This document shows positions 9,389 to 19,104 of a DNA stretch of 64,000 bases, piece by piece. Below the pieces are notes generated by a model. The model was not told where the DNA came from, made no database searches, and saw nothing but the letters and a program-made list of their open reading frames with translations. The DNA is from Chroococcus sp. FPU101. Its GTDB lineage: Bacteria > Cyanobacteriota > Cyanobacteriia > Cyanobacteriales > Microcystaceae. The stretch lies in the NCBI RefSeq assembly GCF_017312365.1, contig NZ_BLJI01000011.1, positions 62,001 to 126,000 on the forward strand, in the 5' to 3' direction. The first letter of the stretch is position 1; the number at the start of each line of letters is the position of its first letter. The position numbers and the translations under genes were made by a program.

Positions 9389-12300
9389 ATGGCTATTAAC
9401 GGAACACCTGGAAATGATTTAATCAATGGAACAACTTTAGATGAAACAATTTATGGTTTAGCAGGTAACGATACAATTAATGCGCTAAACGGAAATGATT
9501 ATCTCTATGGTGGTGATGGCAATGATAGTTTAAATGGGGATGCGGGTAATGATGTTATTTATGGTGAAGCAGGTAACGATACTCTAAATGGCGGTGATGG
9601 CGATGCGGTGATAGCATCGTTGGCGGTTTAGGATATGATCGCCTCTACATTAATCAATCGTCTAGCGCAACACCATTCACAATTAACTATACAACTCCAA
9701 CTGGAGGAACAACTTCAGGTGGCGGTTCAATTAAAGAAGTTGAATATATTGATTTTCGAGGAGGAACAGGCAATGATAATATCAACACTTTTGGTGCTAC
9801 TCTTTCTGTCTTATATGGTGGAGCCGGGAATGACACGCTAACGTCTGGTGCAGGCGGTGATTATCTCTATGGTGGCGATGGCAATGATAGCTTAAATGCT
9901 AGTGTAGGCAATGACAATTTATATGGTGAAGCAGGTAACGATACCTTAAATGGCGGTGATGGCGATGCGGTGATAGCATCGTTGGCGGTGTAGGATATGA
10001 TCGGCTTTATATCGATCAATCAACCAGCGCAACACCATTCACAATTAACTATACAACTCCAACTGGAGGAACAACTTCAGGTGGTGGTTCGATTAAAGAA
10101 GTTGAATATATTGATTTTCGAGGAGGAACAGGCAATGATAATATCAACACTTCTGGTGCTACTGCTTCTAACTTATATGGTAGAGCCGGTAATGACACGC
10201 TAACCGCAGGTGCAGGCGGTGATTATCTCTATGGTGGCGATGGCAATGATAGCTTAGGTGGTGGTGCAGGCAATGACAATTTATATGGTGAAGCAGGTAA
10301 CGATACATTAAATGGCGGTGATGGCAATGATTATATCTATGATACGGGTTTCGGTGATAGTATCGTTGGCGGTTTAGGAACCGATCAACTTTATCTAAAC
10401 TTATACAATACAGCAACTCCAATCACGATCGTCTATACAAATTCGGTTGGAGATAGTATTACGGGCGGCGGTGTTATTAAAGAAATTGAAAACATCGACT
10501 TTAGAGGTAGCAACGGAAACGATAATGTTAATACCTCGGCAGCAACTTATGCCAGTTTATACGGATATGGCGGAAATGACACACTAACCGCAGGTACAGG
10601 CAATGATTATTTTTATGGTGGCGATGGGAATGATAGTATCAGTGGTGGTATAGGAAATGACAATCTTTACGGTGAAGCTGGTGGTGATACATTAATTGGT
10701 GGTGATGGAAATGATTATTTTAGCGATACTGGTTTTGGTGATAGTATTATTGGCGGTTTAGGAACCGATCAACTTTATCTAAACTTAGCCAATACAGCAA
10801 CTCCAATCACGATCATCTATACAAATTCGGCTGGAGATAGTATTACGGGTGGCGGTGTCATCAAAGAGGTTGAAAGTATCGATTTTAGAGGTAGTAACGG
10901 TAACGATAATGTTAACGTAGGGGCATCAACTTACGCCATTTTATACGGATTTACAGGTAATGACACTCTCATCAGTGGTGTAGGAAATGACTATCTTTAT
11001 GGTGGTATCGGTAATGATAGTCTTGATGGAGGTGCAGGAAACGACTCTCTTTACGGTGAAGCAGGCAACGATACGCTCATTGGTGGTGATGGCAATGATT
11101 ATCTTTCTGATACGGGTTTCGGTGATAGTATCGTTGGTGGATTGGGAATAGATACACTCAACATCAATCTAGCTAATACTTCAACCGCTTTCACTCTCAC
11201 TTATCTTAATGCTACTGGTGGCACTGCATCAGGTGGTGGAGTAATTAAAGAAATTGAAAACTTCTCCATTACAGGCAGTAATGCTGGTGATAATATTAAC
11301 GTTTCTACTTCAACTTATGCCGTTTTGTACGGATCTGGTGGAAATGATACCCTTACTGCAGGTGCAGGAAACGATAATTTAAGCGGTGGTGATGGAAATG
11401 ATACTTTAAATGGTAGTGCAGGAAACGATTATCTATCTGGCGACGCAGGCAACGATACATTAAATGGTGGTTTAGGAAATGATAACATTAGTGGTGGACT
11501 AGGCGATGATCTTTTAATAGATGTTGCAGAAACGAGCGTTTCAGGAAGTTATCAAGGTGATGCAGGAACCGACACCCTCAACTACACCGCAAGTACAGCA
11601 GCTTTAACCGTTAATTTTAATAACCCTCAATTAACCTACGGTACAATTAGCAACATCTCATCTATTGGTTATTTCTACAATATCGAAGTTCTAGATTTTA
11701 CGGGCAGTGCTGGCAACGATAATGTTAATGTTTCTTTAATTGGTCGAGCAATTCTCAGAGGTGGTTTAGGAAATGATACCCTGATTGGTGGTGCAGGAAA
11801 TGATACGTTTATCGAACAAGCAACCGCCGATAATATTACAGGAGGTGCAGGAACCGATACTTATAATGTTACTGCGGGTACGACTGCTCTAAACGTTACT
11901 TTTACCACAGTAGGAAGCGGTACAACTTCTGCGGGTGCAACTTTTACGGGAATTGAAAATCTTGTCTATACTGGAAGTGCAGGCAATGATACTGTGAATG
12001 CGACAGCCGCGATTCAGTCCAATTTAAGCGGTTTAGCAGGAAATGACTCTCTAACCAGTGGTGCAGGAAATGATACCCTTGATGGCGGTTTAGGAAATGA
12101 TACCCTCAATGGTGGTGCAGGAAATGATACTTTTATTGAACAAGCTACCGCTGATCGTATCATAGGTAGCACAGGCATCGATACTTATAATGTTACTGCG
12201 CTCACGACTGCTCTAAACGTTACTTTTACAACAGCAGGAAGTGGTACAACCTCTGCGGGTGCAACTTTTACCGAAATAGAAAACCTTGTTTTTACTGGAA

Positions 12301-12818
12301 GTGCAGTCAATGATACTGTGAATGCTACAGCCGCGATTCAAGCCACATTAAGAGGATTAGGCGGTAATGATAGTTTAACCTCTGGTGCGGGAAATGATCT
12401 TTTAGATGGTGGAGATGGCATCGATACACTTACTGGAGGCGCGGGCAATGATACGCTAGTTGGTGGAATTGGTAATGATTCCCTATTCGGTGGCGTAAGT
12501 GCAGATGTGTTCAGATTTAATTCTGTCACAGAAGGCATTGACACCATAAACGATTTTAGTGTCGTTGATGATGTGATTCATGTCTCAAAAGCAGGTTTTG
12601 GTGCTGGTTTAAGTACAAGTACCATTAATACCGCTATTCTTGCTAACCAATTTGTCATCGGTTCTGCGGCAACCTCTAGCACACATCGCTTTATCTACAA
12701 TAACAGTACAGGCACATTATTTTATGATGCTGATGGTAATGGTGTCGGTGCTGCAACTCAAATTGCTACACTCAATACTGGACTCAGTATGACCAATGCC
12801 GATATCTTTGTGGTGTAA
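9389..12818 (+). pseudogene. RTX (hemolysin-type) calcium-binding repeat protein, two frameshifts
   Basis: A secreted-type repeat protein made of GGxGNDxL/Y nonapeptides that form calcium-binding beta-rolls, interspersed with larger modules of about 128 and 108 residues. The last ~100 residues (ADVFRFNSVTEGIDTINDF ... FIYNNSTGTLFYDADGNG) match the C-terminal region of cyanobacterial RTX proteins exported by type I secretion. The start is the ATG at 9389. Reading is open in one frame to about 9606, in a second frame from 9607 to 9968, and in the third from 9969 to the stop at 12818. Both shifts coincide with the same 22-bp deletion (see findings). With the two deletions filled, the protein would be about 1157 residues. 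As sequenced, only about 80 residues would be made from the ATG. No secretion genes are nearby. Confidence 0.85.
9607..11120 (+). repeat. Four tandem ~384-bp (128-codon) units inside the RTX gene
   Basis: The landmark ggtgatag(c/t)at recurs at 9607, 9969, 10353, 10737 and 11121. The last three intervals are each exactly 384 bp, whereas the first is 362 bp because it ends at the second copy of the 22-bp deletion. Each unit encodes a beta-rich stretch (around YTT/YTN, then IKE(V/I)E.IDFRG) followed by GND nonapeptides. A related but different pair of 324-bp units follows (FIEQATAD landmark at about 11808 and 12132). The high identity between the first two units suggests recent duplication or gene conversion. 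Confidence 0.85.
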
Positions 12819-12848
12819 ATAATTAAAGAAAGAATTCTGTTACGATGA

Positions 12849-12880
12849 GGGTTTGGAAACCAAATCCTTTTTCTTTTTTC
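12849..12880 (+). terminator. Rho-independent-type terminator after the RTX gene
   Basis: GGGTTTGG at 12849-12856 pairs with CCAAATCC at 12860-12867 (one G-T wobble, three-base loop) and is followed by a T-rich run interrupted by a single C. It lies about 30 bp after the RTX stop, between convergent genes. The stem resembles a hairpin found after other genes in this window. Confidence 0.7.
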
Positions 12881-13395
12881 TAATTTATATAGCTATTTGA
12901 GATGCTCACCCGTTTACTTGCATCAAAGGGATGAACAATATAAAAACTATTATTTTGATTTTTCGCCATCATCAAAGCTTCTCTCGCTCTTTCTAAAATG
13001 ATTTCGATATTGTGCTCAGTTTCTTGATAGCTGGCAATGCCAATTTTAATGATAGGTTGAATTAAATTTTGATTGCTCATAAAACTCATTCCAGAAAGAA
13101 TACGATATAAACGTTGAGCTACTTTAAGTGCTGCTGAAGTATTAGCAAAAGGTAAAAGAATAACAAAATTATCTTGAGTTAAATTAGCAAAAAAATCATC
13201 AGATCGCAAATTTATCTGGAGTATTTGACTTATTTGAGCTTGTTTGAATTGTTCATTTTCAATTTGTTCTAGGTGATCAAAATTGATAATCAACAAAGAT
13301 AAATTATCATGATATAGATAAATACGCTTTAATTCTTGTTGGGTGATTTCAAGAAAATCTTGTTGATTTAAGATTTTCTGTAGTGGCTCAATCAT
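12880..13395 (-). CDS. Degenerate GGDEF-domain protein
   Basis: A 171-residue protein that follows the diguanylate cyclase (GGDEF) fold pattern almost from end to end: an N-terminal helix, YHDNLSLLIINFDHLEQIE, a central RSDDFFANLTQDNFVILLP, and a late KIGIASYQ strand followed by ALMMAKNQ. The catalytic GG(D/E)EF turn is replaced by LTQDNF, so synthesis of cyclic di-GMP is unlikely. Such degenerate domains can bind nucleotides or act as protein interaction modules, which is inference here. No sensor domain or membrane segment is present. ATG start at 13395. It converges with the RTX gene and has about 500 bp of non-coding DNA upstream. Confidence 0.7.
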   Translation of the reverse strand: MIEPLQKILNQQDFLEITQQELKRIYLYHDNLSLLIINFDHLEQIENEQFKQAQISQILQINLRSDDFFANLTQDNFVILLPFANTSAALKVAQRLYRILSGMSFMSNQNLIQPIIKIGIASYQETEHNIEIILERAREALMMAKNQNNSFYIVHPFDASKRVSISNSYIN

Positions 13396-13901
13396 TATTA
13401 ATTTTGAAAAATTGATAGAGGGATTAAATCTTAAAAAAGCTATCTAGAAAGAAAGCAGGGTTAGTCATCAAATCGTTAATCTAATAACTAACCGCTTAGT
13501 ATGCTATGCATCCGCTTTTTGAATCCTGCACACTATTGTTGTTCTTTCTTTAAAAAAATACGATAATGGTTGTCACCTAAAATGTGTGATATTCGTCATA
13601 GACAATATACTAAATAGATGTACTGTGGTTTAACTTAAGTGAAGTCAATCCAAAAAAAGCAGTTTTATCAGACACAAGGCAAAGATTCCGTTACACTAAA
13701 AAGCTTAAAGCCAATCAGCTTTTAAAGAAGCAATATTATAAAATTTGCAGTAGCTTTTTGTATTGTACACTGAATACAAAACCTATAGCGTAGCGTAATA
13801 AAAGTAGCGATCAGGCGTGAAATCAGCACCATGCTTTCTGGTTTACCCTAAACAGGATCGAGCTACACTAGAAATAATTAACATTACTTAACATTTGGGT
13901 T
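13396..13901. other. 506-bp divergent intergenic region
   Basis: No convincing gene is seen. It separates the GGDEF-like gene (minus) from the hydrolase gene (plus), so it should hold both promoters. Two inverted repeats are visible: AAAAGCT/AGCTTTT around 13700-13726, and a longer one at 13757-13780 listed separately. Confidence 0.5.
13757..13780. promoter_or_regulatory. 24-bp dyad-symmetric site, possible operator
   Basis: TTTGTATT (13757-13764) and its exact complement AATACAAA (13773-13780) flank an 8-bp spacer. The site is about 120 bp upstream of the hydrolase ATG. There is no T-run, so it looks more like an operator than a terminator. The cognate regulator is unknown. Confidence 0.4.
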
Positions 13902-14783
13902 ATGCAAACAGGTTCAGTTGCATCACTAACGACGACTGCTGGTATTTACTGGCAGTGGCGAGGACAAACAATCTATTATACTAAAGCAGGTTCTCGACAA
14001 GAAGGAAAACCCGCCTTACTATTAGTACATGGTTTCGGCGCATCAACTGATCATTGGCGAAAAAATATAGCCCAGTTGCAACAAGATTTTGAAGTATGGG
14101 CGATCGATCTGTTGGGTTTTGGACGGTCAGCAAAAGCGAAAATCGAGTATAGTGCTGATTTATGGCGCGATCAACTGTATGACTTTATTACCAATGTGAT
14201 TAAAAAACCCGTTGTCTTAGCGGGGAACTCACTGGGTGGTTATGTATCATTGTGTGTAGCGGCACAATATCCCTCATCTGTAGCAGGATTAATCTTACTC
14301 AATAGTGCAGGCCCTTTTACGGAAGTGCAAGCACCTTCAAAACCGAGTATTATCCAAAATATAATCCGCTATATTTTGCTGCAATCATGGGCTAGTTTTT
14401 TCTTATTCCAATTTGTCCGTAATCGGGCTAATATTCGGAAAACGCTGTCTAAAGTCTATGTCGATCAAAGCGCAATTACCGATCAATTGGTAGAAGATAT
14501 TTATCGTCCCTCTTGTGATCCTGGGGCGGCGCAAGTTTTTGCGGCTGTCTTTAAAAATCCTCATGGCGAAAAGGTCGATGTATTACTAAAACGAATGCAA
14601 TGTCCTTTACTGATGTTGTGGGGTGAAGGCGATCCTTGGATGAAATCTAGAGAAAGAGGAATCCAATATCGTCAATATTATCCGAATCTTACTGAATATT
14701 ACCTCAATGCGGGTCACTGCCCCCATGATGAAGTCCCCGATCAGGTTAATCAATTAATTCAAAACTGGATGTTAACTTTATAG
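13902..14783 (+). CDS. Alpha/beta-fold hydrolase
   Basis: A 293-residue alpha/beta hydrolase. LLLVHGFGAST (residues about 40-49) provides the oxyanion-hole HG motif, GNSLGG at 108-113 carries the nucleophile Ser110, and NAGHCPHDEVP near the C-terminus supplies the catalytic His; an acidic residue in the GEGDPWM segment fits the triad. The family includes esterases, haloperoxidase-like enzymes and plastid dephytylating hydrolases, to which the cyanobacterial sequences are related. The substrate cannot be read from the sequence. The chosen start is the ATG at 13902. It converges with rodA, with a hairpin between the two stops. Confidence 0.85.
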   Translation: MQTGSVASLTTTAGIYWQWRGQTIYYTKAGSRQEGKPALLLVHGFGASTDHWRKNIAQLQQDFEVWAIDLLGFGRSAKAKIEYSADLWRDQLYDFITNVIKKPVVLAGNSLGGYVSLCVAAQYPSSVAGLILLNSAGPFTEVQAPSKPSIIQNIIRYILLQSWASFFLFQFVRNRANIRKTLSKVYVDQSAITDQLVEDIYRPSCDPGAAQVFAAVFKNPHGEKVDVLLKRMQCPLLMLWGEGDPWMKSRERGIQYRQYYPNLTEYYLNAGHCPHDEVPDQVNQLIQNWMLTL

Positions 14784-14791
14784 ACCAATAA

Positions 14792-14810
14792 GGGCTTGGA
14801 AATCAAGCCC
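14792..14810. terminator. Hairpin between convergent hydrolase and rodA genes
   Basis: GGGCTTG (14792-14798) and CAAGCCC (14804-14810) form a perfect 7-bp stem with a GAAAT loop, followed by CTACAAAATT. There is no strong T-run on the plus side. It belongs to the same short hairpin family seen after other genes and could serve both convergent transcripts. Confidence 0.55.
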
Positions 14811-14818
14811 CTACAAAA

Positions 14819-16084
14819 TTAATACAATCTCTTACGCGGTCGAAAATTAGAGACAGATTCGACTAATCCAAGTGCGATAAAATTGGTTAATAATGCTGAT
14901 CGACCATAACTTAAAAACGGTAAAGGAATTCCTGTTATCGGGGCGAGTCCAACCGTCATACTAATATTAATAATCGTCTGAAACGCAATCATTGATAAAA
15001 CACCAACGGCTAGTAATGAACCGAAATTTTCTTTAGCCCGATTAGCAATAATAATTAAACGTAGACAAATCAGCCAAAAAATAATTAAAACAGCAATTCC
15101 TCCGATAAAGCCAAACTCTTCACCCACTGCGGAAAAAATAAAATCGGTATGTTGTTCTGGAATAAAATTCAGTTGTGTTTGAGTTCCATGATGTAAACCT
15201 CGCCCCCAGAGTTCACCAGAACCAATGGCAATACGAGACTGAATTAACTGATAGCCTCCTCCTAGGGGATTTTTCTCGGGATGAAGAAACAACGTTAAAC
15301 GATCTTTTTGATATTCTTTTAATAATCCCCACAAAACACCGCCCAATTGACCGACCATTGTATTAACCGCGACAACTAAAATAGTCGATAAGATCCGCAA
15401 TGGTAAACTGATCCAAGCAATCAAACCAATAATCACCGCCCAAACAATCCAAGCGGGAAACAATAGATTATAGAGAATAGCAGAGATCAACGGCGAAAGC
15501 ATAATAATCAGCCATCCGGGGTTAGCATCCGCCCAATACAACATCCCTAATGTAATTGCCCCAAAAACCAGAGATGTACCTAAGTCAGGTTGTAAGAGAA
15601 TTAAAACCCAGGGAACCGCCGTCACCAAGAGGACGCGAAACACAGAGAGAAGATTAGACGCAGGATTACGATGGAGTAAAGCGGCTAGGGTAATAATTAA
15701 GCCAACTTTGGCAAATTCTGACGGCTGAATATTAAAACTACCGATATTTAGCCAACTTTGCGCCCCATTTGCCGTAACACCCATCAGAATAACCGCAATT
15801 AAGGATAAGTTCGTCAGAATATAAGTTAACCAATGCCAGCGTAATAAGCCCTCATAACGCGATCGCGCAATCATCAAAGCGATTACTGTACCTATCAGAC
15901 CGAATAACCAATGTTGCCAGCCATCCCCCGCTTTTTCCGTGAGTTCTGAACTGCGGATCATCAAACCACCATAAGCAGTTAAACCCACCACAGCATAAAA
16001 AAGAACCCAGTCAACCTGGGGTAAATCAGCCTGTAAAAGTTTCCAATAAACCTTAAACTGAGGTATTAAAGTTCGATGCAGCAT
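14819..16084 (-). CDS. rodA: Rod shape-determining protein RodA (SEDS peptidoglycan polymerase)
   Basis: A 421-residue polytopic membrane protein of the SEDS family (RodA/FtsW), which polymerises lipid II into glycan strands during cell elongation. About ten membrane helices are visible. Conserved stretches are QPSEFAKVGLIITLAALL, LLQPDLGTSLVFGAITLGML, and the late NFIPEQHTDFIFSAVGEEFGF segment that is typical of SEDS proteins, followed by the C-terminal GLPLPF-like GIPLPFLSYG. The HTDFIFS and length favour RodA over FtsW, though the class B PBP partner is not in the window. The start is the ATG at 16084. Mrp lies 21 bp upstream in the same direction, so the two are probably co-transcribed. 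Confidence 0.92.
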   Translation of the reverse strand: MLHRTLIPQFKVYWKLLQADLPQVDWVLFYAVVGLTAYGGLMIRSSELTEKAGDGWQHWLFGLIGTVIALMIARSRYEGLLRWHWLTYILTNLSLIAVILMGVTANGAQSWLNIGSFNIQPSEFAKVGLIITLAALLHRNPASNLLSVFRVLLVTAVPWVLILLQPDLGTSLVFGAITLGMLYWADANPGWLIIMLSPLISAILYNLLFPAWIVWAVIIGLIAWISLPLRILSTILVVAVNTMVGQLGGVLWGLLKEYQKDRLTLFLHPEKNPLGGGYQLIQSRIAIGSGELWGRGLHHGTQTQLNFIPEQHTDFIFSAVGEEFGFIGGIAVLIIFWLICLRLIIIANRAKENFGSLLAVGVLSMIAFQTIINISMTVGLAPITGIPLPFLSYGRSALLTNFIALGLVESVSNFRPRKRLY

Positions 16085-16105
16085 ATCTCACACCGTTATA
16101 TGAAG

Positions 16106-17167
16106 TTAGGCATAGGCAGCTATAGATACTTTAGCTGCAATTTGTTGTGCGATCGCTGTTAACGCTTTTGCCGAAGCAGACTCGCTATCAGAGATCACAA
16201 TGGGAATTCCTTGATCTCCCCCTATTCTTAAAGGAATCTCCAGAGGAACACAACCGAGTAAAGGGACTTGTAACTCTTGAGACGCTTTTTGCCCGCCTCC
16301 AGAGCCAAAAATATCGTAATTGCGATCGGGTAAATCGGGAGGAATAAAATAGCTCATATTCTCTACAATTCCTAGCACATTTACGCCCATTTGCTGAAAC
16401 ATTTTTAAACCGCGTCTAGCATCTAATAAAGAAACGTTTTGAGGTGTAGTCACAATAACTGCTCCTGCAATGGGGACTGCTTGGATCAAGGTTAACTGTG
16501 CATCGCCCGTTCCAGGTGGCATATCAACAATTAAATAATCTAAACTGCCCCAAGACACCTGATAGAGAAACTGTCTAATGATGCCATTTAACATTGGGCC
16601 GCGCCAGATAACGGGTTGATCTCGATTAATTAAAAATCCCATCGAAACCATTTTCACGCCATAATTAAACGCAGGTTCTAGAATATCGCCAGCTTTGCCT
16701 TGTTGTACCTTGATTTCGGCATCCGTTAAACCTAACATAGTCGGTGCATTGGGGCCATAAATATCTGCATCTAATAAACCCACTTTCGCCCCTGCTTTGG
16801 CTAATGCGACTGCTACATTCACCGCAACAGTACTTTTACCAACTCCACCTTTACCACTAGAAATAGCGATAATATTTTTAATCCCAAAAACGGATTGTTT
16901 ATCGGGTACATCTTTTTGTTTTGGTGTTTCGGCGGTTACAGTCACATCTACCTTTTCGACACCAGGTAATTGTTTAACGGCTTTTTGACAATCTTCAACA
17001 ATAAATTCTCGTAATGGACACGCAGGAGTCGTTAAAACCAAGGTAAAACTCACTTGACTGCCTTTGATTTGAACATCACGAATCATGTTTAGTTCAACTA
17101 AACTCTTTTGCAGTTCGGGATCTTGTACTGGACGTAAAACATCTAAAATGGATTGTGTATCGATCAT
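16106..17167 (-). CDS. Mrp/ApbC/NBP35-family ATP-binding Fe-S carrier protein
   Basis: A 353-residue protein with two parts. Residues 1-85 form a MIP18-like (DUF59) domain (VLRPVQDPELQKSLVELNMI, then the CPLREF cysteine motif). Residues from about 100 form a ParA/MinD-type P-loop ATPase with SGKGGVGKSTVAVN, DADIYGPN and DMPPGTGDAQLT. This family carries and transfers iron-sulfur clusters in the cytoplasm. The usual C-terminal CxxC that bridges a cluster in many homologues is not obvious; ENMSYFIPPD occupies the region where ENMSxFxCP occurs in those proteins. The start is the ATG at 17167. It lies just upstream of rodA on the same strand. Confidence 0.9.
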   Translation of the reverse strand: MIDTQSILDVLRPVQDPELQKSLVELNMIRDVQIKGSQVSFTLVLTTPACPLREFIVEDCQKAVKQLPGVEKVDVTVTAETPKQKDVPDKQSVFGIKNIIAISSGKGGVGKSTVAVNVAVALAKAGAKVGLLDADIYGPNAPTMLGLTDAEIKVQQGKAGDILEPAFNYGVKMVSMGFLINRDQPVIWRGPMLNGIIRQFLYQVSWGSLDYLIVDMPPGTGDAQLTLIQAVPIAGAVIVTTPQNVSLLDARRGLKMFQQMGVNVLGIVENMSYFIPPDLPDRNYDIFGSGGGQKASQELQVPLLGCVPLEIPLRIGGDQGIPIVISDSESASAKALTAIAQQIAAKVSIAAYA

Positions 17168-17330
17168 GATTGATTTAAACTTCCGATCCCCTTTTAATTG
17201 TGGCCAGATCTGTCTCTACCAAAAATGGTAACGGTTTTGGGGGTCAGATGACTAGAGTTAATAGGATAAAATTTCTCGTTGATCCTGATTATGATAATCT
17301 GAGACTCAGACAGTGACAGGATTTTCATTA

Positions 17331-18017
17331 ATGTATTTACTGATTCCAGCCGCAGGAAAAGGGACACGAATGGGAAGGGTGCGTAATAAACTTTTATTAC
17401 CCCTTCTTGAGAAACCGCTTTTATTTTGGACGTTATTGGCTGCAAAGAAATCTAATGCTATACAATGGATAGGCATTATTGGACAAAGCGAAGATTTTGC
17501 TGATTTTAAAAGTATTCTTGCTGATTTATCTTTGTCTAAACCTGTTGAATTGATCCTTGGTGGCACAACCCGTCAAGAATCCGTTTACAATGGCTTAAAA
17601 GCCCTACCAACATCAGCAGAACACGTTTTAATTCATGATGGGGCGAGATGTTTAGCCACACCCGATTTATTTGATCGTTGTGCCAAAGCTTTAGAAACGT
17701 GTCAGGGTTTAATTGCGGGGATTCCTGTTAAAGATACGATAAAAATAGTGGATGAAAACGGTTTAATTTTAGATACTCCAGATCGAAGTCAATTATGGGC
17801 TGCCCAAACTCCCCAAGGATTTGATGTAAAATTACTCAAACAATCTCATGATCAGGGTTATCAGTTGGGTTGGGAAGTGACCGACGATGCAGCTTTGTTT
17901 GAAAAATGCGATTTAAGAGTCAATATTGTTTTAGGTGAGGAAACCAATTTAAAGGTAACGACACCTGTCGATCTGGCAATTGCTGAATATATTTTACGTC
18001 AAAGATTAGAATCATAA
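17331..18017 (+). CDS. ispD: 2-C-methyl-D-erythritol 4-phosphate cytidylyltransferase
   Basis: A 228-residue nucleotidyltransferase of the non-mevalonate isoprenoid pathway; it joins CTP and MEP to make CDP-ME, a precursor for carotenoids, chlorophyll side chains and quinones. The N-terminal PAAGKGTRMG is the nucleotide-binding loop; GGTTRQESVYNGL, VLIHDGARCL and the late AAQTPQGFD and TDDAALFE motifs are all IspD signatures. The ATG at 17331 puts the binding loop near residue 7; a GTG six codons upstream (17313) is less likely. A glycosyltransferase follows on the same strand after about 65 bp. Confidence 0.93.
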   Translation: MYLLIPAAGKGTRMGRVRNKLLLPLLEKPLLFWTLLAAKKSNAIQWIGIIGQSEDFADFKSILADLSLSKPVELILGGTTRQESVYNGLKALPTSAEHVLIHDGARCLATPDLFDRCAKALETCQGLIAGIPVKDTIKIVDENGLILDTPDRSQLWAAQTPQGFDVKLLKQSHDQGYQLGWEVTDDAALFEKCDLRVNIVLGEETNLKVTTPVDLAIAEYILRQRLES

Positions 18018-18083
18018 ACTTGATTTTTGGTCAGATTGATTATAGTAATAGGGGTGTTAATCCATTTAACCCATTTGCCAAGA

Positions 18084-19052
18084 ATGAGTTCCTTTAACCC
18101 AAACGATCAATCTGACTGGCTTACTGTATCGGTGATTGTCCCGATTTATAATGGTGAAGAAGATTTAGCCGATTTGCTTGATTGTCTAACTCAACAGACT
18201 TACCCAAAAGAAAAAACTGAGTATTTTTTAGTTGATAATAATAGTAGCGATCGCACTCCAGATATTTTAGCCACTGCGGTCGAAAAAGCCAACCGTGAAG
18301 GTCTTAAATTTCATCATCTAACCCAAAAACAGATTCAAAGTTCCTATGCGGCCAGAAATGCTGGAATTAAAGCATCTCATGGGGAAATCTTAGTTTTTAC
18401 AGATATGGACTGTCGTCCGTATCCCAATTGGGTTGAAGAAATGGTTAAACCCTTTAGTAATCAATCAATTGGCATTGTAGCAGGAGAATTAATTGCTTTA
18501 AAAGGTGATAGTTTCCTAGAACAATATGCAGAACGAGTAGAAATGATGAATCAAAAGTTTTTGTTAGAACATCCTTTTTGTCCCTATGGCCAAACCGCTA
18601 ATCTTGCCATTCGGAAAAGTATTCTAGAAAAAGTGGGTCTATTTCGTCCCTACTTAACCACTGGGGGAGATGCAGATATTTGTTGGCGCATTCAACGAGA
18701 AACGGGCTATCAACTAGAATACTCACCCAAAGCGATTATTCAACATCGTCACCGTGCTAATTTTAAAAGTTTTCGCAGCCAGTTTCGCCGTTATGGTTCT
18801 TCTAATCGCTATTTACATGAATTACATGGTGTCCAACTGATGCGAGAATGTAACACCCAAGATTTAGTTTATGGTGTGGGTCGTTGGCTAGTCAAAGATC
18901 TGCCAAAAAAGAGTATAAAATTACTACTTGGTCGGGCTGATTGGATCGATTTGATACGGACACCCATTGATTTAATCGGGTTTCAAGCGAGAAGTATCGG
19001 ACAAAAAGAGGCTAAACTTCCAGAACAAGCCAAACAGATTGAATGGTTATAG
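18084..19052 (+). CDS. Glycosyltransferase family 2
   Basis: A 322-residue GT-A fold transferase. VSVIVPIYNGEEDLADLLDCL opens the domain, VDNNSSDRT and the metal-binding FTDMDCRP (DxD) follow, and GGDADICWRIQ marks the acceptor region. No clear membrane helices are seen in this form, so it probably acts at the cytoplasmic face on an envelope or exopolysaccharide precursor. I chose the ATG at 18084, since the upstream extension from a start near 18027 encodes a hydrophobic leader without family similarity. Its position just before rfbC-rfbD-rfbA suggests a role in a rhamnose-containing glycan, which is inference. Confidence 0.85.
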   Translation: MSSFNPNDQSDWLTVSVIVPIYNGEEDLADLLDCLTQQTYPKEKTEYFLVDNNSSDRTPDILATAVEKANREGLKFHHLTQKQIQSSYAARNAGIKASHGEILVFTDMDCRPYPNWVEEMVKPFSNQSIGIVAGELIALKGDSFLEQYAERVEMMNQKFLLEHPFCPYGQTANLAIRKSILEKVGLFRPYLTTGGDADICWRIQRETGYQLEYSPKAIIQHRHRANFKSFRSQFRRYGSSNRYLHELHGVQLMRECNTQDLVYGVGRWLVKDLPKKSIKLLLGRADWIDLIRTPIDLIGFQARSIGQKEAKLPEQAKQIEWL

Positions 19053-19104
19053 CAGACTTTGTGATAAACTACCTGAAAAAATTGAATCAATCCATTAAAT
19101 TTTT

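Noticed and set aside
9635-10422. Short open frames inside the RTX gene on both strands
   Set aside because: They are shifted readings of the repeat DNA; the frame encoding GND nonapeptides is the coding one throughout.
17194-17445. Possible small minus-strand gene between mrp and ispD
   Set aside because: It overlaps the conserved N-terminus of ispD, and its translation shows no domain or start signal.
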